Positions 1 through 11,500 of a stretch of 64,000 nucleotides of DNA are shown here, one piece after another (the first letter of the stretch is position 1; every line of letters begins with the position of its first letter). This stretch comes from Cliona cf. orientalis. Taxonomy: Eukaryota; Porifera; Demospongiae; Clionaida; Clionaidae. The notes under the pieces are model-generated. The model was not told where the DNA came from. It worked only from the letters and a program-made list of their open reading frames with translations, and did no database searches. The position numbers and the translations under genes were made by a program. The stretch is taken from NCBI GenBank assembly GCA_963930775.1, contig OZ005692.1, positions 8,976,135-9,040,134 of the forward strand, in the 5' to 3' direction.

Positions 1-528
1 ATAATTAAAATACCACTCTCCTTCAACATGCACTACACACTACTGCTTGCAATTATTACGCAACACAGAATCGTATTAATTTTAGAATTACTGTACACAT
101 GCACTTCTAACATTAAATTTTGGCCCTTCAAAATGTTCAGTTCCTTCAAAAATATTATAGTCTCTAGTTTTTGGCAAAGGTCATCGTGCATATATTATCT
201 TATAAATGGGAATAGAATGCATAGCCAATGGAATGTTGAATAATTATTAACCTCTAAAAATTCGTCACAGCTCAAGCAATATTATTTTCACGCCAAATTT
301 TTAGATGAAATCAGTAATAAACTATGTGCACCACTCTCCTCAACAAGCACTAAGGAATAAGAATCACTTTTATGGAACACAGTGCTGAATTTAGGATTAT
401 GTTTGGGGGGGGGGGGGGGGGGGTAGAGGAACAGCTCTCTGTATTTTCTTGGGGCAATATTTATTCATCAAGGGGGTCACAGGGAAATACATGTACATAT
501 CCCACAGTAGAGAGGTTCTAGCTAGTGA

Positions 529-560
<32 letters not shown>

Positions 561-585
561 TAGTCTTCTCCCAGCTTTGACTCAC
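1..585. repeat. Intron-like sequence repeated at 23.83-24.13 kb
   Basis: This stretch resembles 23830-24133, the intron after the internal start-like linker exon of the death-domain gene. Shared blocks are the CTACTGCTTGCAAT region near 40, a G run at about 405-423 and the GGTTCTAGCTAGTGACTCTC block followed by (CT)n at about 505-555. It lies just downstream, on the minus strand, of the start-codon exon at 586-643. It is therefore probably intron 2 of a second death-domain gene that continues off the left edge. No coding exon was recognised within it. Confidence 0.6.
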
Positions 586-643
586 CTTTCTTTCTCCCTC
601 CCTCAGCCATTGTAGGATAATCTCTATCAGACACGCCCACCTC
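586..643 (-). CDS. Start-codon exon of a second death-domain gene (rest outside window)
   Basis: A 58-base exon has a CAG acceptor and a GTGAGT donor. It enters in phase 0 and leaves in phase 1. Its reading ends ...MAEGGRKK, with the ATG at 610-608 in the favourable context ACAATGG. The same exon occurs at 28328-28385 in the duplicated block, where the frame joins directly to a death-domain exon, and at 24134-24209 inside that gene. Copy A thus carries the beginning of a paralogous death-domain gene whose domain exons would lie to the left of base 1. Use of the ATG as the true start is inference. The alternative is a linker exon with further coding sequence upstream. Confidence 0.55.
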
Positions 644-1982
644 CTGGGACAATGACTACACCACCAGCCTACACAAACAATGATAGCACTTGTAGCATGA
701 TAAAGCCAAGAAAAAAGTACAAATCTATGTACTCTGCTCCTAGGATGCATCAGCAGCACACAGAAGTATTATAGCTAGTGCTTGTGACTTCCTAATATCT
801 GGTTTATGGTAGTCTCATCCCCCTTCGGAGCCCACCCGGGCCCAAAACGAAGGGGAAAGGGTCTGGGGATTGGTGAGCGTTTCCTTGGTTTGGCCGGCTT
901 TGGGTGCACACACGGACACCGCCAGTGCTCAAACAAATTTCAGATCTGATTGGTTAGCATATAGGCTCTGCTGTTGCATTCCTGCAGGCAGTGAGTCATA
1001 ATATTATGACCGTGCTAAAGTTGTGAAAACAAAACTGCTCAATCTGATGAAGTACAACCAAAAAAACACTAACCAGTCCCTGGACCCTTCCCTTCTTATT
1101 GGGGGTAGGGTCTGGGGACAAGACTAGGTTTGTGGTAACATTGACAAATTAGCTAGTGGGAGTGACTTGGGACAAGGATAGCATTGCAGCTGTACTATAT
1201 TATTATGTACTTCATGTGTTATAATAGAATTCATTGGGCCTCTCCCTCAGAATACCACACTCATGGTGCAGTATCCACACACCTTGGAAACCCATATTAA
1301 TATACACTGTGGAATGGTTTAACAATCGCAGTCCATATTAACTCATACTCTTGATGTGCTATCCTTAATTGGTCTGGTTATCAACCAGATATCTTTGGTC
1401 TAAGGACCACACTATTAAAGTTTACCTCGTTGATCAACTCAGTATCCAATAGGTCTGGGCCAAATATTTGTGAATATTTTCTTGAATAATAGACACCTTC
1501 TTGAAGAAGTTGAATAATGGGCTTTTCAACCGCTCAAGGAAGTCACATACACAATGTGTGCTTAAAATAGAAAACTATGTGTCATGTGACATGAGTCTGT
1601 GATCAAATGGAGGAAGCACTTGAGCAAAAAGCTCAGACAACTACATGTAGTCGTTGATCATTTTTGGGAGTGCTAAAAGTTCCGTTAGCCTCAGAACTTA
1701 CAATCAGAAAATTTTCATGTATTCCAGCATGCACTTGTTGGCCAAAATGTAGCTATGTGTACATTCTTGTCATATTCATGTTTCATTTGCCCTTTTTTTA
1801 AGAATAATATAGGTAAGTTAAACTTTCCCTTGAATAATGGGATAGATAAGTGAAGAATAATTATTTGAATAGTGGGCGAATATTTGGCCCAGGCCTATTC
1901 AAGATGCATCCAAACTCAAGTTACATGTAGGTAGGTAGACGTGCTTGGGTTACAACTTCTCTTAGCTTGGAACTTGAATTCA

Positions 1983-2210
1983 GTTACAGGGGAGTAGGAA
2001 GCAATCGCGTGTTGCAGGGGGCACCGATACAAGTTGTGGGTGTGGCTTTGATTATGAATTTTGTGACCACAAATTTGTGGTCACAAAATTCATAATCAAA
2101 GCCACACCCACAACTTGTATTTGTGGTCACAAAATTCATAATTAAAGCCACACCCACAACTTGTATCGGTGCCCCCTGCAACACGCGATTGCTTCCTACT
2201 CCCCTGTAAC
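1983..2210. mobile_element. Palindromic MITE / fold-back element
   Basis: The ends GTTACAGGGGAGTAGG and CCTACTCCCCTGTAAC are exact inverse complements. The arms continue inward with small rearrangements, and a second copy of the GTGGTCACAAAATTCATAAT segment lies in the centre. The flanks share a possible 3-base duplication TCA. It is absent from the matching place in duplication copy B. There is no coding capacity. Confidence 0.8.
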
Positions 2211-2725
2211 TCAATTATTCTTTTGTAGAAGTGGCATTAAGTAATTTAAACTACGCTTTTACGAAGAAAGTCTGATATATGATAGAAATTGGAAGAATAC
2301 ATACACAAGGGTTTTGTATCAAGCCTGATTATTAGGGGGGCCAGGCCCCCCTTCTGAAATATTGGGGGGGGGCAGTGGCCCCCTGGCCCCCCTGGTTCCT
2401 ACTCCACTGACTGTTAGCTATACTTCAGAGATGAACCATATTATAGGCTTTTCATCAGAACTATTATATTATAGAAAATGTCACTGAAGTACGTACAAAT
2501 GAATCCCCTTTCATAGTGCTTCCCAAACAACGTCAATACTGATGCTATTCCTGGCAAGTATGGAAACAGCTGCCAGTTCATGGTAAAGTGATCATTTAAT
2601 ACCGGTATTAAAGTGAGGGACTGTGAAAGGCTCACTGGTATGTCAGATTTCAGAAGTATAAATTGCACATTCAATTGCACCCCTTCCTATAAGTATTATC
2701 AACTATCATGGTTATATTATTATTG

Positions 2726-2870
2726 TAAGGTAAACCGGGGTAATTTCGTACCTAGTAGCTATTGGTAACTACGTAGGACGCCTGGAAGCGCGGCGACTAC
2801 GCGGGTTGTGTAGCAGAAATCACGAGGAAACGAAATTGCCCCGCATACGAAATTACCCCGGTTTACCTTA
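2726..2870. mobile_element. Short MITE with 20-base terminal inverted repeats
   Basis: The left end TAAGGTAAACCGGGGTAATT is the inverse complement of the right end. The core contains GC-rich sequence and a partial second inverted copy of CGAAATT(G/A)CCCCG. It is non-coding and lies in copy A only. Confidence 0.8.
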
Positions 2871-2973
2871 TAACTAGTATAGTATAAGCAAAATTAATTA
2901 TGATTCATAGTTAGCTCCAAAGTATAGACTGACTGCACAGGACACAAGTTTGTAGTACACGAAGGACACTCAC

Positions 2974-3095
2974 CTCGGGCCAGAATTTGAGCCGGCAGTC
3001 TGGTTTATCGCGAGACTAGACTAAACAACGATGTTAGCTAGTTTTATGATGAACATAAATTAACGACCGCGGCAGACTGTCCCGACACTAAGTGA
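2974..3095 (-). other. Putative 5' untranslated exon and promoter of the copy A death-domain gene
   Basis: On the minus strand this GC-richer stretch ends at a consensus donor (GAG then GTGAGT). It is conserved in copy B at 31525 (AAG then GTGAGT), although the surrounding sequence has diverged. No in-frame ATG precedes the donor, so it would be untranslated and spliced to the start-codon exon at 586-643. The start of the exon cannot be seen from sequence; the upper bound is approximate. Confidence 0.4.
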
Positions 3096-3326
3096 CAGTA
3101 TAGATTGGTGACAGCGATCGTCTTCTTAGAGTGGATGTGATGATTCTATCAACTCAGCATTATTGTGCGCATGCGCAAACTAACGCTACAATGCAGGTAT
3201 CAGTGTTTTTTAGAGTGGCCGGCAAATTTATATTGCCATATGCAGGAGGGGGCGCGGCAGGGGGACTAGGGCTACGTAAGAGTACAGTATTTTATATGGA
3301 TTTACCGGCACTATAACGCTTAAATT

Positions 3327-3382
3327 GCGGTGCCGGTGCCGGTACCGGTGCCGGTACCGGTACCGGTACCGGCACCGGCACT
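3327..3382. repeat. GGTACC/CCGGTG microsatellite
   Basis: An array of CCGGTA and CCGGTG hexamers lies downstream of the truncated bHLH-PAS copy and is absent from the equivalent place in copy B. The alternating GGTACC units are self-complementary. Confidence 0.85.
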
Positions 3383-3794
3383 GTAGACACAGCGTATTTC
3401 ATAAGCTGCTACATACTATCAGCTAGTGCAGAACAAGGAATTAAATTTTGATAATTATTCTATCAATAACTTGAAGTACACAATAATCATAATTAAGGAA
3501 GTGAGTAAAATGAGGTGGGCACTATAATTACAATTACTTGGCTTGGACAAAAACGACAAAAAAATATTATGTTAAGTACAAAAAATAGTATTCTCACAAA
3601 AATAAAGTACAAGAAGAGTTTTGAAATGATTGCGACAGAAAATGTCTCTCACACACAATAATGTTACAGGGAATGGAATTGACCAAAAAAGGCAGAAATT
3701 TTTATGTAGTGCATGATATATAATAGGCAATGGAAGTAACATTAGTAAGAAATTACTATATAAGTATCTATTAATAGTAGTTAGTTTTGTTCTA

Positions 3795-5119
3795 TCAATA
3801 GACAGGAGGGGCAGACCCAGCTGGCGCTCCACTTTTCAACCACTGCGACCACTGCGATATGCTCTCTGTAGCTTCTCTCTCCACGTGTGGACGACCGCTA
3901 GCGTGCACGAAATGTCCCGCGGAGGGCATCACACCGGAATACCGTACACGAGCATCGTTGATGATCGTCTGTCTGACACGACTCTGGCCAGCGAGGGGAA
4001 CAGACCTGATACTGTAGTTTGCTTGACTGTTGCCACCCGGAACAAAATGCAAGTCAGTAGTAAGCCCGTGAACGGCAGCTGTAGGGTCACCGAAGCCATT
4101 ACTAGTAACAGGCTGAAATGTAACAGCAGATCTGTGCGTGTAGAACGTGGTAGGCACTTCGACAGAGGGGCTTGGTGTGCTGACAGACATGGCAGCAACC
4201 TGAGGGGGCGTGGTGGAGTCTACAAAGCCGTTGGGAGCCACGTATCCAAAAGGACCCGGTTGTTGGAAGCCTCCTGGTGTTTGTTGCGGTGTAGTCGGAG
4301 GAACACCACCGACAAGGGGAAGAGTCTGGGGAACAGTAGTAGCAGAGTATGGGGGAGAGGTGCTTCCCTGATGATACTGACAACCATCACTGCTGGTTTC
4401 AGACGGACTGAGAGAGCGACGCATCTTGTAGCTATTCAATGGCAGAGCACCAACACTGTAAGGGCTGTCGTTTGGCTCGTACCCGACAGTCGAAGGGGGG
4501 AACTGCTGCATGTCCCCTTGAGCAGGGGGGCTGTTGTTGTATGGGGTGTAGGGTGGGCTGGGCATGAATGAATGGTGCTGGAGCTGCTGTTGTGAGTAGA
4601 GAGCTGGTTGGTCAATGACCTCAGCTGGGCTACCTCCATGGGAGTAGGATGGCTGATGCTCAGGGGAGGACTGGTAATGGCTCAGTGAGGAGGTGGGTGA
4701 GCTTGAGAATGGATTCTGGAGGGAGAGAGAGAGAGAGGAGGAGTGGTCAAGAATATATACAAGCGAGTGCAGCCAATCTCGACGACCATTACTCAATAAA
4801 CACGGTAAAGGTCGTTAAATTTGCAAATACATTGTGTTTACTCACTACATTTGGAGGACAGTCTGAAGCATCTGACTGAGGAGAGAGAATGTCAGCAGGT
4901 GGACTGCCTCGGAATATTGGCTTGACATCACCCATGATGGAGCTAGGCGGAGTCATCAGGTCCTTAGGTGAAGAGGCAATGTTCTCGCACACATCTGGAG
5001 GAGGTGGAGAGTTCTTGGCTTCCTGCTTGATAGTCTTGATGGGAGCAGGAGCCTCGTTAAGCCCACTCCCAGTAGGGGCAAGGGGATTGGCCAGAGCAGC
5101 GACGTCCAGTTTATCATTG
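3795..5119 (-). pseudogene. 5'-truncated duplicate of the bHLH-PAS gene (last two exons)
   Basis: Two exons are present: the 3' part of the penultimate exon (about 5119-4846, donor GTGAGT) and a complete last exon (4715-3795, 307 codons with stop). The last exon has exactly the length of the functional copy at 33030-32110. I count five amino-acid differences in 306 residues, with no frameshift or stop. The penultimate exon lacks its 5' part and carries a small in-frame deletion. The duplication starts inside an exon and brings no bHLH, PAS or promoter, so it cannot make the transcription factor alone. It could still be transcribed as a C-terminal fragment or joined to an upstream exon. The low protein divergence means either a recent duplication or continued constraint. 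Confidence 0.8.
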
Positions 5120-6988
5120 TGTCTTTATTTAGCGGAATGGAACTGTGGAATGGAATGGAATAATGGAATGACCACGCCCACCGAGTGTGTTTATGACGAC
5201 CTATACCCATTGTATTTGCCTAAGACACTATATCCATAGATAATTAGTCTAAATTATCTATGCTATATCTAAAACATATCGGTCTTCTTGAATCATGGGC
5301 AAGCCAGTGGCAGTAAGAAAAAAACGAGCACAAGCTGATCAAGGAAAAGAATAGAGAATTGTGGGTACAAAAGGGATCATTCAGCTACCTTAATTATGCC
5401 ATAGATTATATAATCTATGATTATGCTGGTCCCTCGCTTGGCCGGGGGACTTGCAAGAATTTCAGTGATGCCACGGTGTTGCCTCTCTTCCAAGTTGTGC
5501 CTCTTTGCGGCATGGGCTTCATATGTACTTGTAATATCAGGCAAATATTTTCTACTGGTATAGGACCGGAGATATATTGGCACCTGGCCCAGGCTTCCCA
5601 GCCGCACGCTGACAGACTATCAGAGTCCGGTGCTCCCTCTCCAAGATTATGGTTGGTGAAAATAGGCTGACCCCCATTTCGCTAGCTGGTGGGTGGGTAC
5701 CGGTGTCCTCAGCTAGTGCTGGTGATCTGATCATCTCTGCTATATTGCACTATATCGATGGCACACAATGTTAGGGGCCTTGTCCAAAGTCAGTAAGAAA
5801 CATAAATGTCATTATGACATTAACATCTTATCCCCCTCCCCCCTATTAACGTCACAGCATTTCAGCATAGATACTGAAACTGATTCTGTCCCATTTAGCC
5901 TACACATTCGGTATTCACTTATATTATTATTTTATACTGCTAGTGCTAGCTATATATGTCTTCATGGCATACCTGCGCTCCTTTGACAGTTTCTTGCTTG
6001 CCTGTGGCTACGTACACACATTTAGCTAATGTAGTGCTTGACACAGCTGTCACTAAAAATGCAAAATTAATTTTGACACTGCTGGAGGTGTGTCCGCTAG
6101 ACTTGTTCAACCACAAGAATGCATAATTACAACTATTAAAAGCTAAAATCTGCTGACAATACAGTTGTAAAAGTCATGACCAAGACCCCCCCTAACATCA
6201 TAATGAGGTTAATTTTTCAAGCATAGCATAATAGGTTTCATTTCCTCTAGGCTCTACATGTAGATATCCGAAAAATTGATCGTGAAGAAAAGTCCCCATG
6301 CTTTGCATTAACACTGGATTAATTGACTACGGTGATCCCCAGCTAATTGCTCACAGAGGTCCATTAGCATGCCGCTGGTACTTTGACCAGAGTAGTTGTT
6401 TGGTGGAAGTCCCAGGTTGGAGAGAATCCTAGGATCCACCAGCCTCCTCCCTGGTAGCAGGCCGCTCGCCGGATACCAGAGTAAGATAAGGCTTGGGGCC
6501 CATATTAACACGTCAGAGGTGTGCCTACCACAACCTCTGGCGCCATTCCCCCAACCATAGGACTAATCACGTCAAGGCGAGCTTGACGGAGAAAACTTTA
6601 CAAAAAAAAATAATAATAAAAATTAAAACGTGGTGGGCGAGGAGGGTGAAATTGCTTCTCTCTTCTTAGCCCTGGAACACTTAGCTGCTTCTGCTTCTGC
6701 TGCTCTGCTGTGCCCAGGCTCTTTGCGAGCTATATATAGGCAGAGGTGCGTCCTGCAGCCCTGGCAGGGAAATGCTTCCTGCCAGACTGTTTTGAACGGG
6801 CTGACATGTTTCTCGCAGCCTTGTAAGGGCTGCCTGTAGTCCAGGAGCCCTTACAAGGTGACTGGGCGTACCTCTCAATTAACCTACTTTAATGATTCAT
6901 TAAACTCCATCTTATATATTTCCAATTATTAATGTTATCAAAATCTCTTAACTTGTGATATGCTAATATTCAGACCCTCTTTCTTATA
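5120..6988. other. Intergenic region beyond the duplication breakpoint
   Basis: It begins right after the duplication ends. It contains a short GGAATG-type repeat near 5140-5170 and a small AT-rich palindrome around 5400-5430. The stretches at 5440-5740 and 6310-6560 have open minus-strand readings, but I recognise no family in them. Two neighbouring hairpins at about 6763-6858 are listed separately. No supported exon was seen. Confidence 0.5.
6763..6858. other. Two adjacent perfect hairpins
   Basis: CTGGCAGG...CCTGCCAG at about 6763-6787 forms an 8-bp stem. CCTTGTAAGGGCT...AGCCCTTACAAGG at about 6819-6858 forms a 13-bp stem with a loop of about 14 bases. No open reading frame explains them. 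They could be remnants of a fold-back element or a small structured RNA. Confidence 0.45.
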
Positions 6989-7012
6989 TTACCGTATCCT
7001 CCCGAAAATAAG

Positions 7013-7055
<43 letters not shown>

Positions 7056-7566
7056 TTTTTCAGCAGTAGACATGACCTAGACTGGGGAGGGGGCTTATTT
7101 TCGAATATGCACTTTCCCTCGAATATAAGCCCCCCTTAGCCACCATCGTTGGTCATGCACGTACTGCGGGAAATATCCAGAGTTTGCTTGTCTTTCTCCA
7201 AAAGAGCCGCGCAACACGAGGATCGGCGGTAGGAAAAGGACTTGTTGTTCCGTGTGTGTACGTCTTTAGAGGAAAGTAAAAGCATCTTGACCGGCTCGTA
7301 AGTGTCTTCGCCAAGCTAGAAGTGCCATCATAACAGAATGACTTCAAAATAGGCTTTTCTAAAAGCCAGCACCATCATCTTTGTACTCGTAGTCAATTGG
7401 AGGGCGGGGTTACGTACGTACGTACGTGCTCGCGCGCGTGTATATTACCGGGTATATGCAGTCTATCTACTTGGTGGGAGGGGGGCTTATAATCGAGGCA
7501 AACATACCTGTGCAAGAATTTGAAGGTCAAAGAGGGGAGGGGGCTTATTTTCGGGAGGATACGGTA
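6989..7566. mobile_element. TIR element with a C-tract, ends TTACCGTATCCTCCCGAAAA
   Basis: The left end TACCGTATCCTCCCGAAAATAAGCCCCCC is inverted at the right (about 7530-7566), and both sides are flanked by TA. A run of roughly 42 C follows the left end. The motif GGGGGCTTATTTTCG recurs in the interior near 7090 and 7485. It is non-coding apart from short chance frames. The outermost TACCGTAT sequence is shared with several other elements in this window. Confidence 0.8.
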
Positions 7567-8242
7567 ATAGCCTAAGTCTTGCATATATAGCTCCTTGTCT
7601 GTGAATTTTCACACTCTCTAGAAATAATAAAATACAATATTGATGTTGTGTAAATACCTTGAGTCAGTGCATGCATGGTGCAAATTAAAGATGGACGTAC
7701 ATACATGTACTAAACAAAACATCACGTCATAATATTATTATGCATACCACCAGGCACACTCACATGTCATGTACATAATCATACAATAATACAGGTACAC
7801 ACAAGCACACAGTATGATACATGGTACATGCAGCTATGATTAAGTTATAGGTATTATACTGGGAATGAGCCCCGGCCACACACCACTGCAATATTATGAA
7901 TATTTTATGAAGCCCCGTGACACATTTCAGTAGCTATACTTCACACTCAATTAATAAAGTCAAGAAGCCCCAAAACTATGTATGGTCACGAGCATTCTCA
8001 CTCTGAGAGTAAAATTTAACTGAAATAGAAAATTTAATGCCAGTATACATTCAATCATGCTAGTAGACTATGACATTGTATGTGTACAGTACCGCTCACC
8101 CTTAATAATCACATTAATTTCCCATTAATTTTATTTTCTTTAATGATAAAAAGATTCTTCTTACAAAGGCAACCCACTCATAAATTTAAGAATAATTAAT
8201 TTTGACACACTGTGAAATCAAGTTTTTCAGTTCTTTCTGACT
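7567..8242. other. AT-rich intergenic stretch downstream of the death-domain gene
   Basis: It holds (ACAT)-rich and AT-rich sequence and no recognisable exon or repeat. It would contain the 3' untranslated region and polyadenylation site of the death-domain gene, which ends at 8243. Confidence 0.4.
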
Positions 8243-8556
8243 CTACAATAAGAAAATATGGTATAAAAACTTAATTATAATATTATGAATGTGCAACTCA
8301 CATAATCCCATTGACATTAACTCTTCAGCGAGGTCTCCCATGTTGACTGAAGGAGACCTGAGAGCATCAGACAGGGAACTTAGAGCTGGCTCCTTCTTCA
8401 GCCACTGCTTCAGCATAGCTCTATAACAGTCTGTGCAAATGTCTCTGTTGTCCCTCTTGATAGCATCCAGTGTGTCTGGGGATATACCAAGGCCTAGACC
8501 CACATTGTACCACTGCGAGCGGGCACCCCATGTGGAAGTCTGGATTCTGTGCAAAT
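8243..8556 (-). CDS. Terminal death-domain exon of the ZU5 protein
   Basis: Acceptor TCACAG, entry in phase 1. It encodes a death-domain fold with the usual landmarks: W near the start (QTSTWGARSQWYNVGLGLGI), an AIKRDN segment, QWLKKEP before helix 5 and a final LAEELMSMGL helix. If read through it ends at a stop at 8243. A GTGAGT donor at 8301 would instead make a 255-base phase 1-1 module like the other death-domain exons. No following exon was found, so the terminal reading is preferred. Confidence 0.7.
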
Positions 8557-11500
8557 CTGTGATCTTCAGTTTATCTATTCAAAAGGAGAGAACATGATGA
8601 TTCAAGTAACATTACTAATATTTATGCAAACAAACCTGATCCACTTGATTCTGCATCAGTAAGCTGATTAGTCCGTGATAATGCTTTGGAATCCTCACTC
8701 TACATTAATTATGAGGTGTATCATTTTTATTAATGTCGATAATCATTGTACATCATAGAGCTAGTATAATATTATGCACAATCACAATGATTTTCAATCT
8801 CATAGTTGTTGCTGAGTTTTGAATAAGATAGACCCTACAACATTATACATTGGCGTAGGATCCAGGGAAGCTGGGGGCCCCAATATTCTATGCATGAAGT
8901 GCCTTTGTTCTCCAGAATATTAATGCAACACATACTTCTAAGGATTTCCAGGCCAGAATACCGTATAAGTAAAATGTGGCTCAATAGCTGCCAAATATAT
9001 TTAAACTTATGTTTTGGATCACCAGAGTATAATAATTATTTTGAATTGGTCTAAATTAATTTTGATGATCTTTGCCATTTTATTGGCCACTCAGAATTAA
9101 ATGTTTGTTTGAACTAACAAGATGGACTGTAAAATTTAAAGCATCCAATAACTGAGGTTACTACAGGCATAATATACCGACTCTGACTTTTAATAGGATT
9201 GTCTTAAAAATGTGTATTCTTAAGCTACACACATATATACCACACAGCACAAACCTCTAGATAGCTGAACACTACAACTTTACATAGAAACGCTGACACT
9301 TGTAATTAAAAAATTCTTTGATTAAATTATCATCCGCCCGACCGACCCTACTATTTCGTGGTCATGTTAGTTCATTATTCTGTGTGGCCTAATGTTATTA
9401 TGATATGGAGTTCATTCAAACTTATTCGATTTAAGACGTTTGAAACAGTTTCTGTCTTCGATAGTCCCAGGTTCTTTCTGGTTACCTCATCAATTCTTAT
9501 ACAAACAGTGTGAGTGTGGCGCAGTGTTTCAGAAATCATCAGACTAAGGGTTTTAGCACTTTCTGCCAGTAGCTTGCATGCTTCCAGGTCAGACGCTTCA
9601 TCTATAATAATATTGGCAACACGCATAAATGTAGTGATTCCATTAGCCTAAGGGTGTTCACACATAGCTAAAATATAATTACTAATCATAATCACCTCTT
9701 TGTCTTGAAGTTTCTCCTTGAGCAAGGACCGTCAACTGATGAGAAATAGTCCGCGTTTTTTCCATTACTCCATACACAGCCTGTAAAAACAATCACTTAA
9801 ATTATTGCAATGCTCTATTCTTATAGGGTAGCTATACTATTTCATTAGTAAAATTCTGCTTGGCAGTCATGAAAAAAATCAACTGATGCTATAAAGCATG
9901 CTCACATAAGAAGTAGTGGAAATCATAGAGCAGGAAGAAAAAATTTCTGGTGGTATGCCATAATAGCTACACACCATAGCTACTTAAATATTTAAGCTGA
10001 TATTGGCACCCTTTTCCAGCACCACTTGCATGCATAATAATATTATGCTGGAGCGCCCAGTCCACAGTGTCATTTGCACCACCTACCGTACTCATTATAC
10101 ATGCTCCAGCAGTAACTGTAGCAATTCGGGTCACTTCTTTGCCTTCTTTGGTTATATTTTCTGCTACTTCCTCAAAATCATCCTTGCATGTCCTCTCCTT
10201 GTGTACGCACACTTTCCTATATAGAAAGTGAAAACTATATTAGTTTTTACGAAAGATGATCCTTGTACAAATTAAAATATTCAGTTCAGACCTTATAAGC
10301 TGTGCCATCTTCCTCCACAAGCTTACTATATTTTTTGCTGATTCTACTTTCGATCCTAGACTTTCCTCATACTGAATGACAGCTTGATCTAATCTCTCAG
10401 CTGAATTCTGTATATAATAATATTATAACATTTATGACTGCATGCACTATAGTAAAATTATCAATACGACAGCCATACTTCCAGTTCAACTATGCTTTCT
10501 TCAAATTGATAGGTAGTTTTGAGATTAGGTGAAGTAGAGCTTGGTTCAGGTGGCTATATATACATGTATATATATATACGTACGGTAAACACAACGTCAT
10601 GATGAATCGCTCTATAAGCATAACAATATATATAATTATCATAATGTGTATACTGACCTTAATTAAATTCATTGTTTGACAATTTCCTCCCTGTACTCCT
10701 ATGGAGAGCTCTCCCATTGGCAAGCCACCTGAAAGCTCGACTTTCCCATCCAGTTTAATGGTGAATGACTTCTGTTGACGACCGTTCATCATAAAGAGTC
10801 CAGTTATTGGCTCACATTTTAGAGGCAGCAAGGCTTCATTAAGTTTAACTGAAAATTGTATCTTGTCGTGCCTTGAAACTTGCAAATCTAGCCGGTCACT
10901 GTCTGCAAGCACATATTTGTAGTTTTGAGGTATTGAGTCAGGTTCGTTACTATATGGACTGAAAAGCACAGCAATGCCAAACATGAGCTGGGAATTGAAT
11001 ACTGTTTCTTGAGACATAAACACTTGGCATCGTACTTCAATATTAAAGGAGCTATTGAATGGACTTTTCAAGCGAGAAATGAGATCTTTAAATTTTGTTA
11101 TTAGTGTGCTGAAGTGATTTATTTCGACTACAACAATGTATTGAGCATTCTCATCTTTGCATAAGCAATGATCAAGTAAGTTCCGTTTATTCGCAACGAC
11201 ATCAGAATGCCAAACCTCTAGCTGAGCATTTGGATTGTTCTCCATTACTTCAGCGTAATTAGGAATTGGTATGGAGATTGAGACATTCTCTGAGAATGTG
11301 ATGCCATGTGGTTCCAATCCTATGCATGATGATGCTAGGCAATTTCTGTCTTCTTCACAACAGACAGCTGGGCAATCATAAAGCATGGTAGCAGTGATTT
11401 CAACATCTTGGTTGGCATTAACACTACGTGGTGGTATTTGTACTTTGAACCCTGGAAGGTCAGAAATGGTGACTTCAGTGGGAGCAGTAATATCGACCAA

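Larger units (their letters stand above)
570..5119. repeat. Segmental duplication, copy A
   Basis: This block is homologous over its length to about 28313-33430 (copy B) in the same orientation. Matching landmarks are the start-codon exon (586-643 against 28328-28385), the AAGTTTACCTCGTTGATCA block (near 1420 and 29085), the putative 5' exon (2974 and 31525) and the last two bHLH-PAS exons (3795-5119 and 32110-33425). Homology stops abruptly inside the penultimate bHLH-PAS exon at about 5119. The copies differ by insertions: palindromic elements at 1983-2210 and 2726-2870 occur only in A, and a 1.9-kb element occurs only in B. Confidence 0.9.

Noticed and set aside
397-759. Minus-strand frame containing EIILQWLREGERK that looks like a death-domain helix
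   Set aside because: It is the wrong frame of the start-codon exon. The phase that connects to the following exons reads ...MAEGGRKK. The same applies at 24150.
3885-4571. 228-residue plus-strand open frame over the truncated bHLH-PAS copy, with a 272-residue counterpart at 32068-32886
   Set aside because: It is antisense to a coding exon with strong family and splice support. Its Arg/Thr/Ser-rich sequence matches no protein and is a shadow of the codon bias.
5377-5734. Overlapping minus-strand frames that look loosely like gag or polyprotein text
   Set aside because: No protease, reverse-transcriptase or zinc-knuckle motif is present, and the frames need shifts to join.
7014-7055. Long C or G homopolymers as possible functional quadruplex sites
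   Set aside because: They are frequent in this window and probably inaccurate in length. Nothing local ties them to regulation.
9987-10086. Reading past the donor at 10086 in the helical region (continuing to a stop near 9967)
   Set aside because: The consensus donor and frame match to the exon at 9780 favour splicing. Read-through adds a tail unlike anything known.
10003-10224. Plus-strand 73-residue hydrophobic frame
   Set aside because: It is antisense to the coding exon 10216-10087, which has consensus splice sites and phase continuity.
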